Source of the DNA: JAHHUA01 sp036635475
GTDB taxonomy: Bacteria > Bacillota > Clostridia > Oscillospirales > Ruminococcaceae
Length of the DNA: 64,000 nucleotides
Assembly: GCA_036635475.1 (NCBI GenBank)
Contig: JAVWQH010000002.1
Location: 1 to 64,000 of the forward strand
Direction: 5' to 3'
The notes under the pieces are model-generated. The model saw nothing but the letters and a program-made list of their open reading frames with translations, had not been told where the DNA came from and did not search any database. Numbering within the stretch: the stretch's first letter is position 1; each line of letters begins with the position of its first letter. Shown in pieces: positions 7,946 through 16,955 of the stretch. Both the position numbers and the translations under genes were made by a program.

Positions 7946-10039
7946 GTGAAAATTTTGGGGAATTTAGATATTAAAGAGCCATTGATGGATATGTTTATTT
8001 TTGAAACGAATACATTGCTGGAGCAACTAGACGAAATCTTAATTCAATCTGAAAAAAGCAAGAGCTTTTCATCGGACGATATTAGTGAAATTTTCCGCAT
8101 AATGCATACTATAAAAGGTTCAGCAGCAATGATGAGTTTTGATACTATTTCAACTGTTGCTCACAAAATTGAAGATTTGTTCTTTGTAATTCGTGAAGAC
8201 CATTCAAAAGCAAGCGGAAATGACTTGATTTTTGATTTGGTTTTTAAGGGTTCTGATTTTATCAAAATGCAAGTTGAACAAATCCAAAATGAAAATCAAC
8301 CAGACGGAAACAGTACTGAGCTTGTTGCAGAATTGATTAAGTGCCACGATGATTTATTGGGTATTCCTAAAAATGAACCAATAAAAACACCGACTTCATC
8401 ACAGGAAAGCCCAGTGACACAAAATGATAATACAAATTCGAATGAATCTTTGAGCAGTGTAAGGGTTTTCTTTGAGGACGGTTGTCAGATGGAAAACTTG
8501 AGAGCTTTTATGCTTGTTACTGCTGTTAAAGAGTACTGTGAAGAACTTAAATATTTTCCGGAGGATATTGAAACAAACCCTTCAACAGCTCCATTTATCA
8601 TTGAAAATGGATTTGTAATGAATTTTAAAAGTTTTACTACACCTGAAGTTGTTTTTTCAGTTATTCAATCAGCTCTTAATGTTAAAAACTTTGAAGTAAT
8701 TCAAAGTGAAGTACTTGTTGCCCCTGCGGCTAAATCTAAGGCTGTAAAAGTTGCTGCAAGCATTGACAATTCAAATGAAACGCAAAAAACAGATGATTCA
8801 GCCGAAAAGAAATCCGCAGCAGAACAGGCAAATCAAACTATTAATCAACTTAAAAACAATACTGTTAAACAAAATTTAATAAATGTAAATCTATCAAAAC
8901 TAGATAAGCTAATGGAAGTTATGGGTGAAGTTGTTATAACTGAATCTATGGTTTCTGCTAGTCCAGACTTGAGCGGATTACATCTTGATAATTTCAATAA
9001 ATCAGCTCGCCAATTAAGAAAATTGACTGAAGAACTGCAAGATATTGTTATGTCATTGAGAATGGTTCCTGTTTCGGGAGTTTTCAATAAAATGCACAGA
9101 CTTGTAAGAGATATGTCAAAGAGCCTTGATAAAGATGTTGAACTTGTAATTGAAGGCGGAGATACCGAAGTTGACAAAACAATAATTGACTCATTAAGTG
9201 ACCCATTAATGCACCTTGTAAGGAATTCAATGGATCATGGTTTTGAAACAATTGAGGAACGCCAAAGTCTTGGAAAACCAACAACAGGAACATTGCTTCT
9301 TTCCGCTAGAAATTCAGGCGGTGAAGTTATTATAACAATTGAAGATGATGGTCAAGGAATGAATCCTGAAAAATTGATGGCAAAAGCAAAGGCAAGCGGC
9401 ATATTGACAAAAGATGAAAAGGATTATACCGAAAGAGAAATTCTTAATTTTGTTATGATGGCTGGATTTTCAACAAATGAAAAAGTAACTGAATATTCCG
9501 GACGTGGTGTTGGAATGGACGTTGTTAAAAAGAATATTGAAAAAGTTGGCGGTATCATTAACATTGCAAGTGCAGTGGGCGAGGGAACAAGCTTTACAAT
9601 AAAAATACCTCTAACTCTTGCAATAGTTGATGGAATGGAAATAGCAGTTGGAAATGCTACATACACATTGCCAATTAACAGCTTGAGAGAATCATTCAAA
9701 GCTGATAAGGGTCAAGTTCTTTATGATACAAATGGTACAGAATTAATTATGATAAGAGGAGAATGTTATCCAATTATCAGATTGCAAAAAATTTATGGCA
9801 TTAATGATGCAATAACTGAACTTGATGAAGGAATACTTATTTTGGTTGAGGCGGATAAAAAGAGTGCTTGTTTATTCACCGACCGTCTAATTGGTGAGCA
9901 AAAAGTTGTTGTTAAGCCATTACCTAACTATTTCAGCAAGTATAATCTTAAAGACCAAGGAATATCTGGCTGTACAATATTGGGCGATGGAAGCATTAGT
10001 TTAATTCTTGATGTTCCTAATATATTAAGCTCATTTTAA
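7946..10039 (+). CDS. cheA: Chemotaxis histidine kinase CheA
   Basis: 697 residues with the standard CheA order. The Hpt domain has the phospho-accepting His54 in RIMHTIKGSAAM. A linker and P2-like domain (~155-250) follow. Next come the dimerisation helices (LSKLDKLMEVMGEVVITESM, ~315), the HATPase domain with N-box (HLVRNSMDHGFE), G1 (DDGQGM) and G2 (GRGVGMDVV), and a C-terminal CheW-like P5 domain. CheA phosphorylates CheY and CheB in response to receptor signals. The GTG at 7946 overlaps a good site; a TTG at 7955 has the aaaggtg site at ideal spacing and may be the real start. It is the first gene of a cheA-W-R-B-comFB operon; no cheY, cheC or cheD is present. Confidence 0.95.
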   Translation: MKILGNLDIKEPLMDMFIFETNTLLEQLDEILIQSEKSKSFSSDDISEIFRIMHTIKGSAAMMSFDTISTVAHKIEDLFFVIREDHSKASGNDLIFDLVFKGSDFIKMQVEQIQNENQPDGNSTELVAELIKCHDDLLGIPKNEPIKTPTSSQESPVTQNDNTNSNESLSSVRVFFEDGCQMENLRAFMLVTAVKEYCEELKYFPEDIETNPSTAPFIIENGFVMNFKSFTTPEVVFSVIQSALNVKNFEVIQSEVLVAPAAKSKAVKVAASIDNSNETQKTDDSAEKKSAAEQANQTINQLKNNTVKQNLINVNLSKLDKLMEVMGEVVITESMVSASPDLSGLHLDNFNKSARQLRKLTEELQDIVMSLRMVPVSGVFNKMHRLVRDMSKSLDKDVELVIEGGDTEVDKTIIDSLSDPLMHLVRNSMDHGFETIEERQSLGKPTTGTLLLSARNSGGEVIITIEDDGQGMNPEKLMAKAKASGILTKDEKDYTEREILNFVMMAGFSTNEKVTEYSGRGVGMDVVKKNIEKVGGIINIASAVGEGTSFTIKIPLTLAIVDGMEIAVGNATYTLPINSLRESFKADKGQVLYDTNGTELIMIRGECYPIIRLQKIYGINDAITELDEGILILVEADKKSACLFTDRLIGEQKVVVKPLPNYFSKYNLKDQGISGCTILGDGSISLILDVPNILSSF

Positions 10040-10054
10040 GAAGGAGGTTCAATA

Positions 10055-10540
10055 ATGGCTGCAGAAAATATACTGAATGATGAATTAGCAAGTGAAAATT
10101 TGCAAGGCAAAATATTAACTTTTAATATTGGCGAGCAACGCTATGGAATAGAAATTCTATATACAATCGAAATAATAGGATTGCAACACATTACAGTTGT
10201 TCCCGGAGTTCCTGCTGAAACAAAAGGAATTTTAAATTCAAGGGGTAAAGTTATCCCTGTTATTGATGTTAGTGCTAAGTTTGGAAAAGTTCCTAAGCCT
10301 TATGATGACAGAACCTCAATAATTATTATTCAAGTTTCAGATTTGACTATCGGTTTAATCGTGGAATCCATTGAAGAAGTAATTACAATAACAGAAGAGC
10401 ATTTGTCTTCAGTTCCTGATTTTAAGCAAATTAACAGCAATAAATACGTTAAATATCTTGCGAATGTTAATAATCAAATTAATATTGTTTTGGATTGTGA
10501 ACAACTATTTGATGACCATATTAATAAAACAGCTCTATAA
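10055..10540 (+). CDS. cheW: Chemotaxis coupling protein CheW
   Basis: 161 residues of a single CheW domain: LTFNIGEQRYGIEI at the start, then the signature VVPGVPAETKGILNSRGKVIPVIDV, which bridges methyl-accepting receptors and the CheA P5 domain. It is cytoplasmic. The start has an aaggaggt site, and the gap to cheA is only 15 bp. Length is normal for the family. Confidence 0.95.
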   Translation: MAAENILNDELASENLQGKILTFNIGEQRYGIEILYTIEIIGLQHITVVPGVPAETKGILNSRGKVIPVIDVSAKFGKVPKPYDDRTSIIIIQVSDLTIGLIVESIEEVITITEEHLSSVPDFKQINSNKYVKYLANVNNQINIVLDCEQLFDDHINKTAL

Positions 10541-10573
10541 TTTTATTATAACAAATTAGCTTGGAGTGGTAGT

Positions 10574-11380
10574 ATGATATTTCTAACAGACAGCGAATAT
10601 GCTGAAATTGCAGCAAGAATAAAAAAAGATTATGCAATAGATATGGCTAAGAAAAAAAGTTTGGTTGAAAACCGCTTAAATTCAGTTTTAATCAGCAAAG
10701 GCTTTGACAACTATAAAAAATATTTTGAAATGGTGTTCAATGACAAAAGCGGAATTGAAATGAATACTGTCTTGGGCAAAATCACGACAAACCACACTAG
10801 CTTTATGAGAGAAAAAGACCATTTTGAGTTCTTTATGAACACTGTTTTACCCAATTGGGAGAAAAACTGTAAAAATAATGAGCTTAGAATGTGGTGTGCT
10901 GCAAGTTCAACAGGTGAAGAACCATATAATCTTGCAATGTGTGTAAGCGAATATTTAGGCTCTAAAAAGTCGAGATATGATACAAAATTCTTGGCAAGTG
11001 ATATTTCATTAAGAGTTTTGGAAAAAGCGAAAGATGCAATTTATGCACCTGAAACTGTGTCTACATTGCCTGCTGATTGGATAAGAAAATATTTTACAAA
11101 ACTTCCAGATGGGAATTTTCAAGTATGCTCTGCATTGAGAAATGAAGTCATTTTTAGACAAATTAACTTGCAATCTCAACTAAAATTCAAAGGAAACTTA
11201 GATGTTATCTTTTGTAGAAATGTAATGATATATTTTGATGCTGAAACTAAAGATGAGCTTGTGGCTAAGTTCTATGATTTGTTAAAACCGGGAGGGTATT
11301 TAATTATAGGACACGCTGAATCAATAAACAAAGAAAAAGCTAAATTAAAATATGTTAAGCCCTCCATATATCAAAAATAA
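10574..11380 (+). CDS. cheR: Chemotaxis protein methyltransferase CheR
   Basis: 268 residues. The N-terminal all-alpha CheR domain (to ~residue 75, ending in KITTNHTSFMRE) is followed by the SAM-binding domain with MWCAASSTGEEPYNLAM, ASDISLRVLEKAK and VIFCRNVMIYFDAET. CheR transfers methyl groups from SAM to glutamates of chemoreceptors; CheB, encoded next, removes them. A ggagtgg site precedes the ATG. Confidence 0.95.
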   Translation: MIFLTDSEYAEIAARIKKDYAIDMAKKKSLVENRLNSVLISKGFDNYKKYFEMVFNDKSGIEMNTVLGKITTNHTSFMREKDHFEFFMNTVLPNWEKNCKNNELRMWCAASSTGEEPYNLAMCVSEYLGSKKSRYDTKFLASDISLRVLEKAKDAIYAPETVSTLPADWIRKYFTKLPDGNFQVCSALRNEVIFRQINLQSQLKFKGNLDVIFCRNVMIYFDAETKDELVAKFYDLLKPGGYLIIGHAESINKEKAKLKYVKPSIYQK

Positions 11381-11401
11381 ATGGCAAAGGATTGTGTGAT
11401 T

Positions 11402-12439
11402 ATGGATAAGAAGATGATAAAAGTTCTAATCGTTGACGATTCTGTCGTTTTCAGAGAAGCTCTTGCAAGAGGTATCTCAAAAGACGAGGGAATAACAGTT
11501 GTTGGAAGAGCTTTTGACCCTATTGATGCTATGAAAAAAATTGAAGAGTTGAACCCAGACGTTTTAACTCTTGATATAGAAATGCCAAGAATGAACGGAA
11601 TTGAATTTCTTAACCAATTAATGCCTAAACGTCCGTTGCCGGTTGTCGTTGTCAGTTCTGCACCAATTAGCATTTTTGATGCTTTGGACGCAGGCGCAGT
11701 TGACTTTGTAAGAAAACCAAAGGTTTCAACTGTTGCTGATATGGATCTTTTTTGTGAGGATATGGCAGCAAAAATAAGAATAGCCTCTAGTGCAAGAGTG
11801 GCAAAAAAAGTGTCTTCGTTGCCATCAATTGCAAGTATAGCTAATAATCTTGTGGGTATAAGCAATAAAAGTGTCATTGCAATTGGTGCTTCAACGGGCG
11901 GAACAGAAGCAATTTTGAGTGTTGTTGAAAGTTTGCCTGCAACAACCCCAGGAATTGTCATTGTTCAACATATGCCTCCTGTTTTTACTAAAATGTATGC
12001 AGAAAGAATAAATAAAATCTGCAAAATGGACGTTGATGAAGCTAAAAACGGTGACAGAGTTGTTCAAGGAAAAATTCTAATTGCACCCGGTGGCGAGCAA
12101 CAAATGACTTTGATGAAAGATGCAACAGGTTATTTTGTTAAATTAACCAAAGGCGAAAAAGTCAGTGGGCACTGCCCGTCAGTGGACGTTTTATTTAATT
12201 CTGTTGCTAAAACGGCAGGTAACAATGCGGTTGGAGTTATTTTGACAGGTATGGGTAGCGATGGAGCAAAAGGTTTGCTTGAAATGAGAAAAACAGGCGC
12301 ACATACAATAGGTCAGGATAAAGATAGCTGTGTGGTTTATGGAATGCCTATGGTTGCGCAAAATATCGGAGCAGTTGAAAAGCAATGCAGTCTAACGCAA
12401 ATACCAATGCAAATTTCCAATTTTTTATCTAGGAGGTAA
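11402..12439 (+). CDS. cheB: Chemotaxis methylesterase/glutamine deamidase CheB
   Basis: 345 residues. The N-terminal receiver domain has the VLIVDDS acidic pocket and phospho-acceptor Asp58 (LTLDIEMP), followed by a linker and the CheB esterase domain with the Ser motif GASTGGTEA, His in VQHMPP and Asp in TGMGSDGAKG. It removes methyl groups from receptors once phosphorylated by CheA. I start it at ATG 11402, with aaagga 10 bp upstream; an ATG at 11381 abuts the cheR stop but has no binding site. Confidence 0.93.
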   Translation: MDKKMIKVLIVDDSVVFREALARGISKDEGITVVGRAFDPIDAMKKIEELNPDVLTLDIEMPRMNGIEFLNQLMPKRPLPVVVVSSAPISIFDALDAGAVDFVRKPKVSTVADMDLFCEDMAAKIRIASSARVAKKVSSLPSIASIANNLVGISNKSVIAIGASTGGTEAILSVVESLPATTPGIVIVQHMPPVFTKMYAERINKICKMDVDEAKNGDRVVQGKILIAPGGEQQMTLMKDATGYFVKLTKGEKVSGHCPSVDVLFNSVAKTAGNNAVGVILTGMGSDGAKGLLEMRKTGAHTIGQDKDSCVVYGMPMVAQNIGAVEKQCSLTQIPMQISNFLSRR

Positions 12440-12447
12440 ATCTTTCA

Positions 12448-12717
12448 ATGGTTAAAAATTATATGGAAGACTATGTTTGGGAACAACTGATATATCTGCT
12501 AAATCATAATCAACAATACGCAAATATATGCAGATGCGAGGAATGCTTAGAAAATATGTTTTCACTGGCATTAAATGACGTTAAACCATTGTATTATACG
12601 ACCAAAGAAGGAGAAGTTTACTCAACTTACTCTCAGATACCAACACAAAATAAAAATGATGTTATTACAAGTTTAACTAAGGCTATAGAAATAGTGATTA
12701 ACAATCCCCATAGATAA
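12448..12717 (+). CDS. ComFB-like late competence/cyclic-dinucleotide family protein
   Basis: 89 residues with the ComFB pattern: VWEQLIYLL, then CRCEECLENMFSLALNDVKPLYY, TTKEGEVYSTYSQI and a C-terminal ITSLTKAIEIVINNPH. The cysteine motif CxCxxC is conserved in the family. The founding member lies in the Bacillus comF operon and its role there is unclear; some family members have been linked to cyclic di-nucleotide signalling. Position as last gene of the che operon (8 bp after cheB, with an aggaggt site) suggests a role in motility signalling here. That is inference. Confidence 0.8.
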   Translation: MVKNYMEDYVWEQLIYLLNHNQQYANICRCEECLENMFSLALNDVKPLYYTTKEGEVYSTYSQIPTQNKNDVITSLTKAIEIVINNPHR

Positions 12718-12718
12718 T

Positions 12719-12758
12719 AAAAAAACGGCTTAACGTTTGATTACGCTAAGTCGTTTTT
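12719..12758 (+). terminator. Terminator of the chemotaxis operon
   Basis: Stem aaaaacggcttaacg with cgctaagtcgttttt (two G-U pairs) around an 8-nt loop, ending in a T-run. Flanking A- and T-tracts would allow use from either strand. Confidence 0.8.
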
Positions 12759-12816
12759 TAAAAATTAAAACCAAAAGTGCAGTAGATTTAATTCTATTGC
12801 ACTTTTTAATTTTACT

Positions 12817-13740
12817 TTACTGGCATTTATTGTTGCAGTTAGCACAGGCAGATGACTTGTCAGTGCCAAATATTTTTTCATATAATCTTTTTGCAGTTGG
12901 AGTTTTTGCAAGTCCACCATTTGCTGTTTCTTTTAATGATGGGTGCATCATATCGCCGACTTTTTTCATTGCAATGATTACTTCATCAGCGGGGATAACG
13001 CTTTTAATTCCAGCTAGTGCTAATTCAGCGGAGATAAAAGCATTTGCAACACCGGAAGCATTCCTCTTAATACAAGGCACTTCAACCAATCCGGCAACAG
13101 GGTCACATACAAGTCCAAGAATATTTTTCAAAGCTATTGCAACTGAATTTTCAACCATTTCAGGAGTACCACCACTTAGTTCGGTTAGTGCAGCGGCAGC
13201 CATAGCAGCAGCAGAACCACATTCAGCTTGACAACCACCCTCTGCGCCTGAAAGGCTTGCACAGTTGGCAATAACCATTCCAACAGCACCAGCAGTGAAC
13301 ATAGACATAACAACGTCTTTTGTATCAAGATTAAACTTCTTTTGTATTGTGACAAGGGCTGCTGGGAGGATTCCGCAAGAGCCACCTGTTGGAGCAGCAA
13401 CGATTTTGCCCATAGCAGCATTATACTCAGAAACGGCAATTGCACTTGAGAGAGCATTGCACATAACGTCACCTGTGAGAGTGGTTTTTTCTTGCATATA
13501 TTTTTTAAATCTAGCAGCATCGCCACCTGTTATGCCACTTGTTGAACGAAGTTTATCATCAAAGCCATCATTTATTGATTGAATCATAACATCATAGTTA
13601 TCACTCATAGTTTTAAAAATTTCTTCTCCACTATCGCCCATAGAAACAATTTGTTCTTCAAAAACAAGTTGAGATATTTTTTTATTTTCAGCAACAGCTA
13701 AATCCTTTAGATATGCAATGGAATTATATTTTTCAATCAT
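12817..13740 (-). CDS. sdaAA: L-serine dehydratase, iron-sulfur-dependent, alpha subunit
   Basis: 307 residues starting at the ATG at 13740 (ggaga 6 bp upstream). It converts L-serine to pyruvate and ammonia together with the beta subunit encoded just upstream, using a [4Fe-4S] cluster. Motifs: PTGGSCGILPAALVTI, SLSGAEGGCQAECGSAAAM and GLVCDPVAGLVEVPC, whose cysteines are the expected cluster ligands. The C-terminus carries an additional CANCNNKC cysteine cluster beyond the usual length of about 290 residues. It is 54 bp downstream of sdaAB on the same strand. Confidence 0.95.
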   Translation of the reverse strand: MIEKYNSIAYLKDLAVAENKKISQLVFEEQIVSMGDSGEEIFKTMSDNYDVMIQSINDGFDDKLRSTSGITGGDAARFKKYMQEKTTLTGDVMCNALSSAIAVSEYNAAMGKIVAAPTGGSCGILPAALVTIQKKFNLDTKDVVMSMFTAGAVGMVIANCASLSGAEGGCQAECGSAAAMAAAALTELSGGTPEMVENSVAIALKNILGLVCDPVAGLVEVPCIKRNASGVANAFISAELALAGIKSVIPADEVIIAMKKVGDMMHPSLKETANGGLAKTPTAKRLYEKIFGTDKSSACANCNNKCQ

Positions 13741-13794
13741 TATTTTCTCCAATCTTCCTTTAAAATGGAACTGAAATTAGGGACTAAAAATTTA

Positions 13795-14466
13795 TTAAAC
13801 GGGCGAAATAACAATTGTGTTAATTACATTTTCGAGATTGCTTAGCGTTTTTTTCAAGTCAGCAGTTACGTCACTATCTAAATCGCCATCAATTTCAAAT
13901 GTCATAACAGCACGACCGCCCTTTTTCTCACGATTAACGATAAAATTACTAACGTTAATTTTTTTGTCAGCCAAAACAGCAGTAACAGCTGCGATAGTAC
14001 CGGTTGCATCATTATGAAGAACAATAACTGAAGCATGTTGTCCTGTTATGCTGACATTAAGAGAGTTAATTTTTGTAATTACAATATTGCCCCCTCCAAT
14101 TGATGAACCTTGAACAACAACAGTTACACCTAAATCATCAGTTAGAGTTATTATGGCAGTATTGGGGTGTGCATCAGGAATTTCGCCAGTTGTTATGTTG
14201 ATTTCCAACCCTGCCTCTTTTGCGTGTTGAAGACTTGTCCTAATTCGTGTGTCATCAGGGTACATACCTAAAATTCCTGCAACAAGTGCTTTGTCAGTGC
14301 CATGACCTTTATATGTTTGAGCAAATGAGCCATGAAGTAATATATCTGCTTTTACAGGATTACCGTTGATTAGGGCACGTGCCATTCTTCCAATACGAAC
14401 TGCACCACCTGTGTGAGAGCTTGAAGGTCCAATCATAACAGGACCTATAATATGAAATACGTTCAT
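13795..14466 (-). CDS. sdaAB: L-serine dehydratase, iron-sulfur-dependent, beta subunit
   Basis: 223 residues. The N-terminal domain has the signature GPVMIGPSSSHTGGAVRIGRMAR, followed by a C-terminal ACT domain (VIVLHNDATGTIAAVTAVLADKKINVSNF), which in this family probably binds serine as a regulator. Length is normal. It is the first gene of the sdaAB-sdaAA operon. Confidence 0.95.
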   Translation of the reverse strand: MNVFHIIGPVMIGPSSSHTGGAVRIGRMARALINGNPVKADILLHGSFAQTYKGHGTDKALVAGILGMYPDDTRIRTSLQHAKEAGLEINITTGEIPDAHPNTAIITLTDDLGVTVVVQGSSIGGGNIVITKINSLNVSITGQHASVIVLHNDATGTIAAVTAVLADKKINVSNFIVNREKKGGRAVMTFEIDGDLDSDVTADLKKTLSNLENVINTIVISPV

Positions 14467-14535
14467 AGAATATACCTTCCTAAATTAATATTTCAAAAGT
14501 GTAACCTTATCGTCTTTATTATAGCACATTTAATT

Positions 14536-14560
14536 AAAAAGAAAAAGAAAAAGAAAAAAA
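14536..14560. repeat. Low-complexity GAAAAA tandem repeat
   Basis: A run of aaaaag units upstream of the next small gene and of sdaAB. It is a likely slippage-prone tract between the two divergent genes; no function is evident. Confidence 0.6.
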
Positions 14561-14622
14561 TATTACTATGTTTATTTTTACAGAAATGTAGAATAATACA
14601 GAATATGAAGGGAGAGAGAAAA

Positions 14623-14817
14623 ATGGAAATAATCAATAATTCAAATTTGCCATTACAATTTCAATTAGCATTAGAAAAAAATGAAGATGCAGTCGTTTAT
14701 TTTCACACATTACCAATTCAAACTCAAAATGAAATAATTAAAACAGGAAATACAATTGAAAATGATATTAAAATGGAGAAGTACGTAAATAGTTTATTCG
14801 ATATAAATAAATTGTAA
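14623..14817 (+). CDS. Small conserved-type hypothetical protein
   Basis: 64 residues from the ATG at 14623, preceded by an aagggagag site. The layout 'LPLQFQLALEKNEDAVVYFHTLP...QNEIIK...' followed by a helix ending in a short KYVNSLF motif resembles small clostridial proteins annotated only as hypothetical, which share a YdeI-like helical pattern. It is cytoplasmic, with no signal or membrane segment. Its own terminator follows. The function is unknown; I rely on the strong binding site and protein-like composition. Confidence 0.6.
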   Translation: MEIINNSNLPLQFQLALEKNEDAVVYFHTLPIQTQNEIIKTGNTIENDIKMEKYVNSLFDINKL

Positions 14818-14871
14818 TGTATCAAGATTTAGATAATCATATTTCTGTGTTATTATAACCAAAATAATATT

Positions 14872-14912
14872 AAAAAAACAAGTGCTTATAAATTTATAGC
14901 ACTTGTTTTTTT
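14872..14912. terminator. Bidirectional terminator
   Basis: Stem aaaaaaacaagtgct / agcacttgttttttt with an 11-nt loop between two convergent genes; T-tracts serve both strands. Confidence 0.85.
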
Positions 14913-14920
14913 ATAAAGAA

Positions 14921-16195
14921 TTATTCGTCTTTTATATTTTCTTCGGAACTAACTTCAACCTCGGAAGAGATTTCTGATGAATCAGACTGCGTTGCATTAT
15001 CAATATTAACTGAACCATTTAAAACAGCAATTGCCTTTTTAAGTTGTGTGTCGTTATCTTCTGTGAGCATTTCTGGGGATTGCTCCAAGTCGGCGGGGAG
15101 TGAAACTTCAAAATCAGGTTTAACTCCAATGCCATCAAAATTAGGAGATTTTGGAGGGTTATATCGTGCAACTGTTATTTCAAGAGCAGAACCATCTGTT
15201 AGCTGATAAACTGTTTGCATAAGCCCTTTTCCAAATGTAATATTTCCAACAGATTTGGCTTTGTTGTAGTCTTTCAAAGCTTGAGCAAAAAGTTCAGATG
15301 CACTGGCAGATTTACTGTTTGTGAGAACAACCATTGGCAAGGTCAATTCAATCTCATCGCTTGATTTAAGAAGTTCAGTTGTGCCATTTTTATATGTTGC
15401 AGAAACAATTGGACCTTCCGGAAGAAGTCTGTCCAAAATTGCAGAAACAGATGTTATTGTTCCACCAAGGTTATTTCTAACATCAAAAACGATTCCTTTA
15501 ACATTTTTATTTAGCAGAGCATCAAGAGCTTTATTAAACTGCGCTGGAGTTGTATTTTCAAAAGAAAGGATTTTTATGTAGCCATAATCACCAATTTGAT
15601 TAGAAATAACAGTTGGCGTTTCAATAATTCTTCTTGTTATTTCCATATCATCGTCGTTATTATCACGACGTACAGTCAGAACCAGTGTTGTTCCCGGTTC
15701 ACCGGCAATTAAATTTGTACATTCTTCATAATTTTCTGTTTTTACATCAATGCCTTCTATTTTTATTATAAAGTCGCCAACTTGTATTCCGGCATCTTGA
15801 GCGGGAGAACCTTGTATAATTTCAGTGATAAGCATATATCCGCTAACGTCTTGAGTTACAACAATTCCAATTCCAGCCACATTTCCTACGTTAGTTTGGA
15901 CTTTTTCCTGATATTTTTCAGCGTTCATATAGTAACCATAGTTGTCGCTCAACCCTTTTACATAGCCATCAGCAATGGAATCCATAAGTTTTTCTTTGTC
16001 AATGTCATTAAGGTAGTTGGTTCTAACGAGATTGTCAATTTCAGAAAGCTTTGAATAAATAGCTTCCCTTTCTTTTATGTCATGCATTTTATCACTGAAT
16101 ATGCTTGCAGAATATACCATTGTTATAGAGAAAGTGGCAGCTATCATAATAAGCATAAGAGCGATAGCAGTACCAAGCGAAATTTTTTTATTCAT
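14921..16195 (-). CDS. S41 family C-terminal processing peptidase
   Basis: 424 residues. It has an N-terminal signal/anchor helix (LGTAIALMLIMIAATFSIT), a helical segment with LMDSIADGYVKGLSDNYGYYM, a PDZ domain (~90-175, GIGIVVTQDVSGYMLI...GSPAQDAGIQVGD) and an S41 domain with the Ser/Lys dyad in SASASELF and TFGKGLMQT. Such CtpA/CtpB-like proteases act outside the membrane, cleaving C-termini of secreted or sporulation proteins. The acidic Ser/Glu-rich tail after ~residue 395 is outside the fold. It is monocistronic, with aggtt weakly placed before the ATG. Confidence 0.92.
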   Translation of the reverse strand: MNKKISLGTAIALMLIMIAATFSITMVYSASIFSDKMHDIKEREAIYSKLSEIDNLVRTNYLNDIDKEKLMDSIADGYVKGLSDNYGYYMNAEKYQEKVQTNVGNVAGIGIVVTQDVSGYMLITEIIQGSPAQDAGIQVGDFIIKIEGIDVKTENYEECTNLIAGEPGTTLVLTVRRDNNDDDMEITRRIIETPTVISNQIGDYGYIKILSFENTTPAQFNKALDALLNKNVKGIVFDVRNNLGGTITSVSAILDRLLPEGPIVSATYKNGTTELLKSSDEIELTLPMVVLTNSKSASASELFAQALKDYNKAKSVGNITFGKGLMQTVYQLTDGSALEITVARYNPPKSPNFDGIGVKPDFEVSLPADLEQSPEMLTEDNDTQLKKAIAVLNGSVNIDNATQSDSSEISSEVEVSSEENIKDE

Positions 16196-16319
16196 ACTAA
16201 CCTCCGTTAATTTTACTAATTATTAATTGTATAACAAAATTAAGATTATTGCCATACTTATATGTTAATATTTTATTACAAAAAAGCATTTTAGTCAAAT
16301 AAAATTAAATATTAGAATA

Positions 16320-16355
16320 TTGACAATAATTTTTTTACATAGTAGTATCATACTA
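16320..16355 (+). promoter_or_regulatory. niaR: niaR promoter overlapped by a palindrome
   Basis: TTGACA (16320-16325), a 17-bp spacer and TAGTAT (16343-16348). The -10 box is the left arm of a perfect 13-bp palindrome TAGTAT-C-ATACTA (16343-16355). The palindrome differs from the TGTC/GACA site before niaX, so any bound protein may not be NiaR. Confidence 0.6.
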
Positions 16356-16384
16356 TAAGAATATTTTTTTGGAGGCGTATATAA

Positions 16385-16888
16385 ATGAACAACAGAAAAA
16401 GCGAAATATTAAAACAATTATCTGCCACACCTATAACCGCAAATATATTAGCTGATTTATTTGGTGTTAGCCGACAAGTGATTGTTGGAGATATTGCAAT
16501 ATTGCGTGCTTCAGGAAACGATATAATTTCTACACCTAAGGGATATATGTTAAACGAAAAAATTGAAAACGACAATAATTATTATACAATTACTTGTAAT
16601 CATTCTATGGAAAATCTTGAAAATGAGCTTTATACCATAATAGATAACGGTGGAATGATAATAGATGTTTTGATTGAGCATGGGGTTTATGGACAAATTC
16701 AATGCCCACTATATTTGCGTTCAAGGTTTGATTGTGACCAATTCATTGAAAAAATCGGTCAAGAAAATGCAAAACCCCTTTGCAGTTTGACTAATGGGGT
16801 GCATATGCACACAATTTCTTGCCCAAATGATGAATGTTATGGTAGAATTGCAGAAAAATTAAAGAAATTGCAAATTCTTATTGACTAG
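16385..16888 (+). CDS. niaR: Niacin-responsive transcriptional repressor NiaR
   Basis: 167 residues. The N-terminal HTH_11 domain (RKSEILKQLSATPITANILADLFGVSRQVIVGDIAILRASG) is followed by the C-terminal 3H ligand/metal-binding domain with its histidines (NHSMENLENELY, LIEHGVYGQIQ, GVHMHTISC). Known NiaR/YrxA proteins repress NAD biosynthesis and niacin uptake genes when nicotinic acid is present. The niaX transporter gene follows with a promoter beginning inside the niaR stop region. A ggaggcg site precedes the ATG. Confidence 0.93.
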   Translation: MNNRKSEILKQLSATPITANILADLFGVSRQVIVGDIAILRASGNDIISTPKGYMLNEKIENDNNYYTITCNHSMENLENELYTIIDNGGMIIDVLIEHGVYGQIQCPLYLRSRFDCDQFIEKIGQENAKPLCSLTNGVHMHTISCPNDECYGRIAEKLKKLQILID

Positions 16889-16909
16889 AGATGAAACAAA
16901 TACTATAAT
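16881..16909 (+). promoter_or_regulatory. niaX: niaX promoter
   Basis: TTGACT (16881-16886), an exact 17-bp spacer and TATAAT (16904-16909). The -35 box lies inside the last codons of niaR, so niaX has its own promoter. Confidence 0.75.
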
Positions 16910-16913
16910 CTAT

Positions 16914-16932
16914 ACAGGTGTCAAGACAGGTA
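16914..16932. promoter_or_regulatory. Probable NiaR operator
   Basis: The core TGTC-AA-GACA (16919-16928) is a dyad, extended by acagg on the left and aggta on the right. It sits right after the -10 box, across the expected transcription start of niaX, where a repressor would block initiation. TGT/ACA-type dyads are the known NiaR/YrxA box style; assignment to NiaR is by context. Confidence 0.65.
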
Positions 16933-16955
16933 TATATTATAGAGGAGATTAAGAA

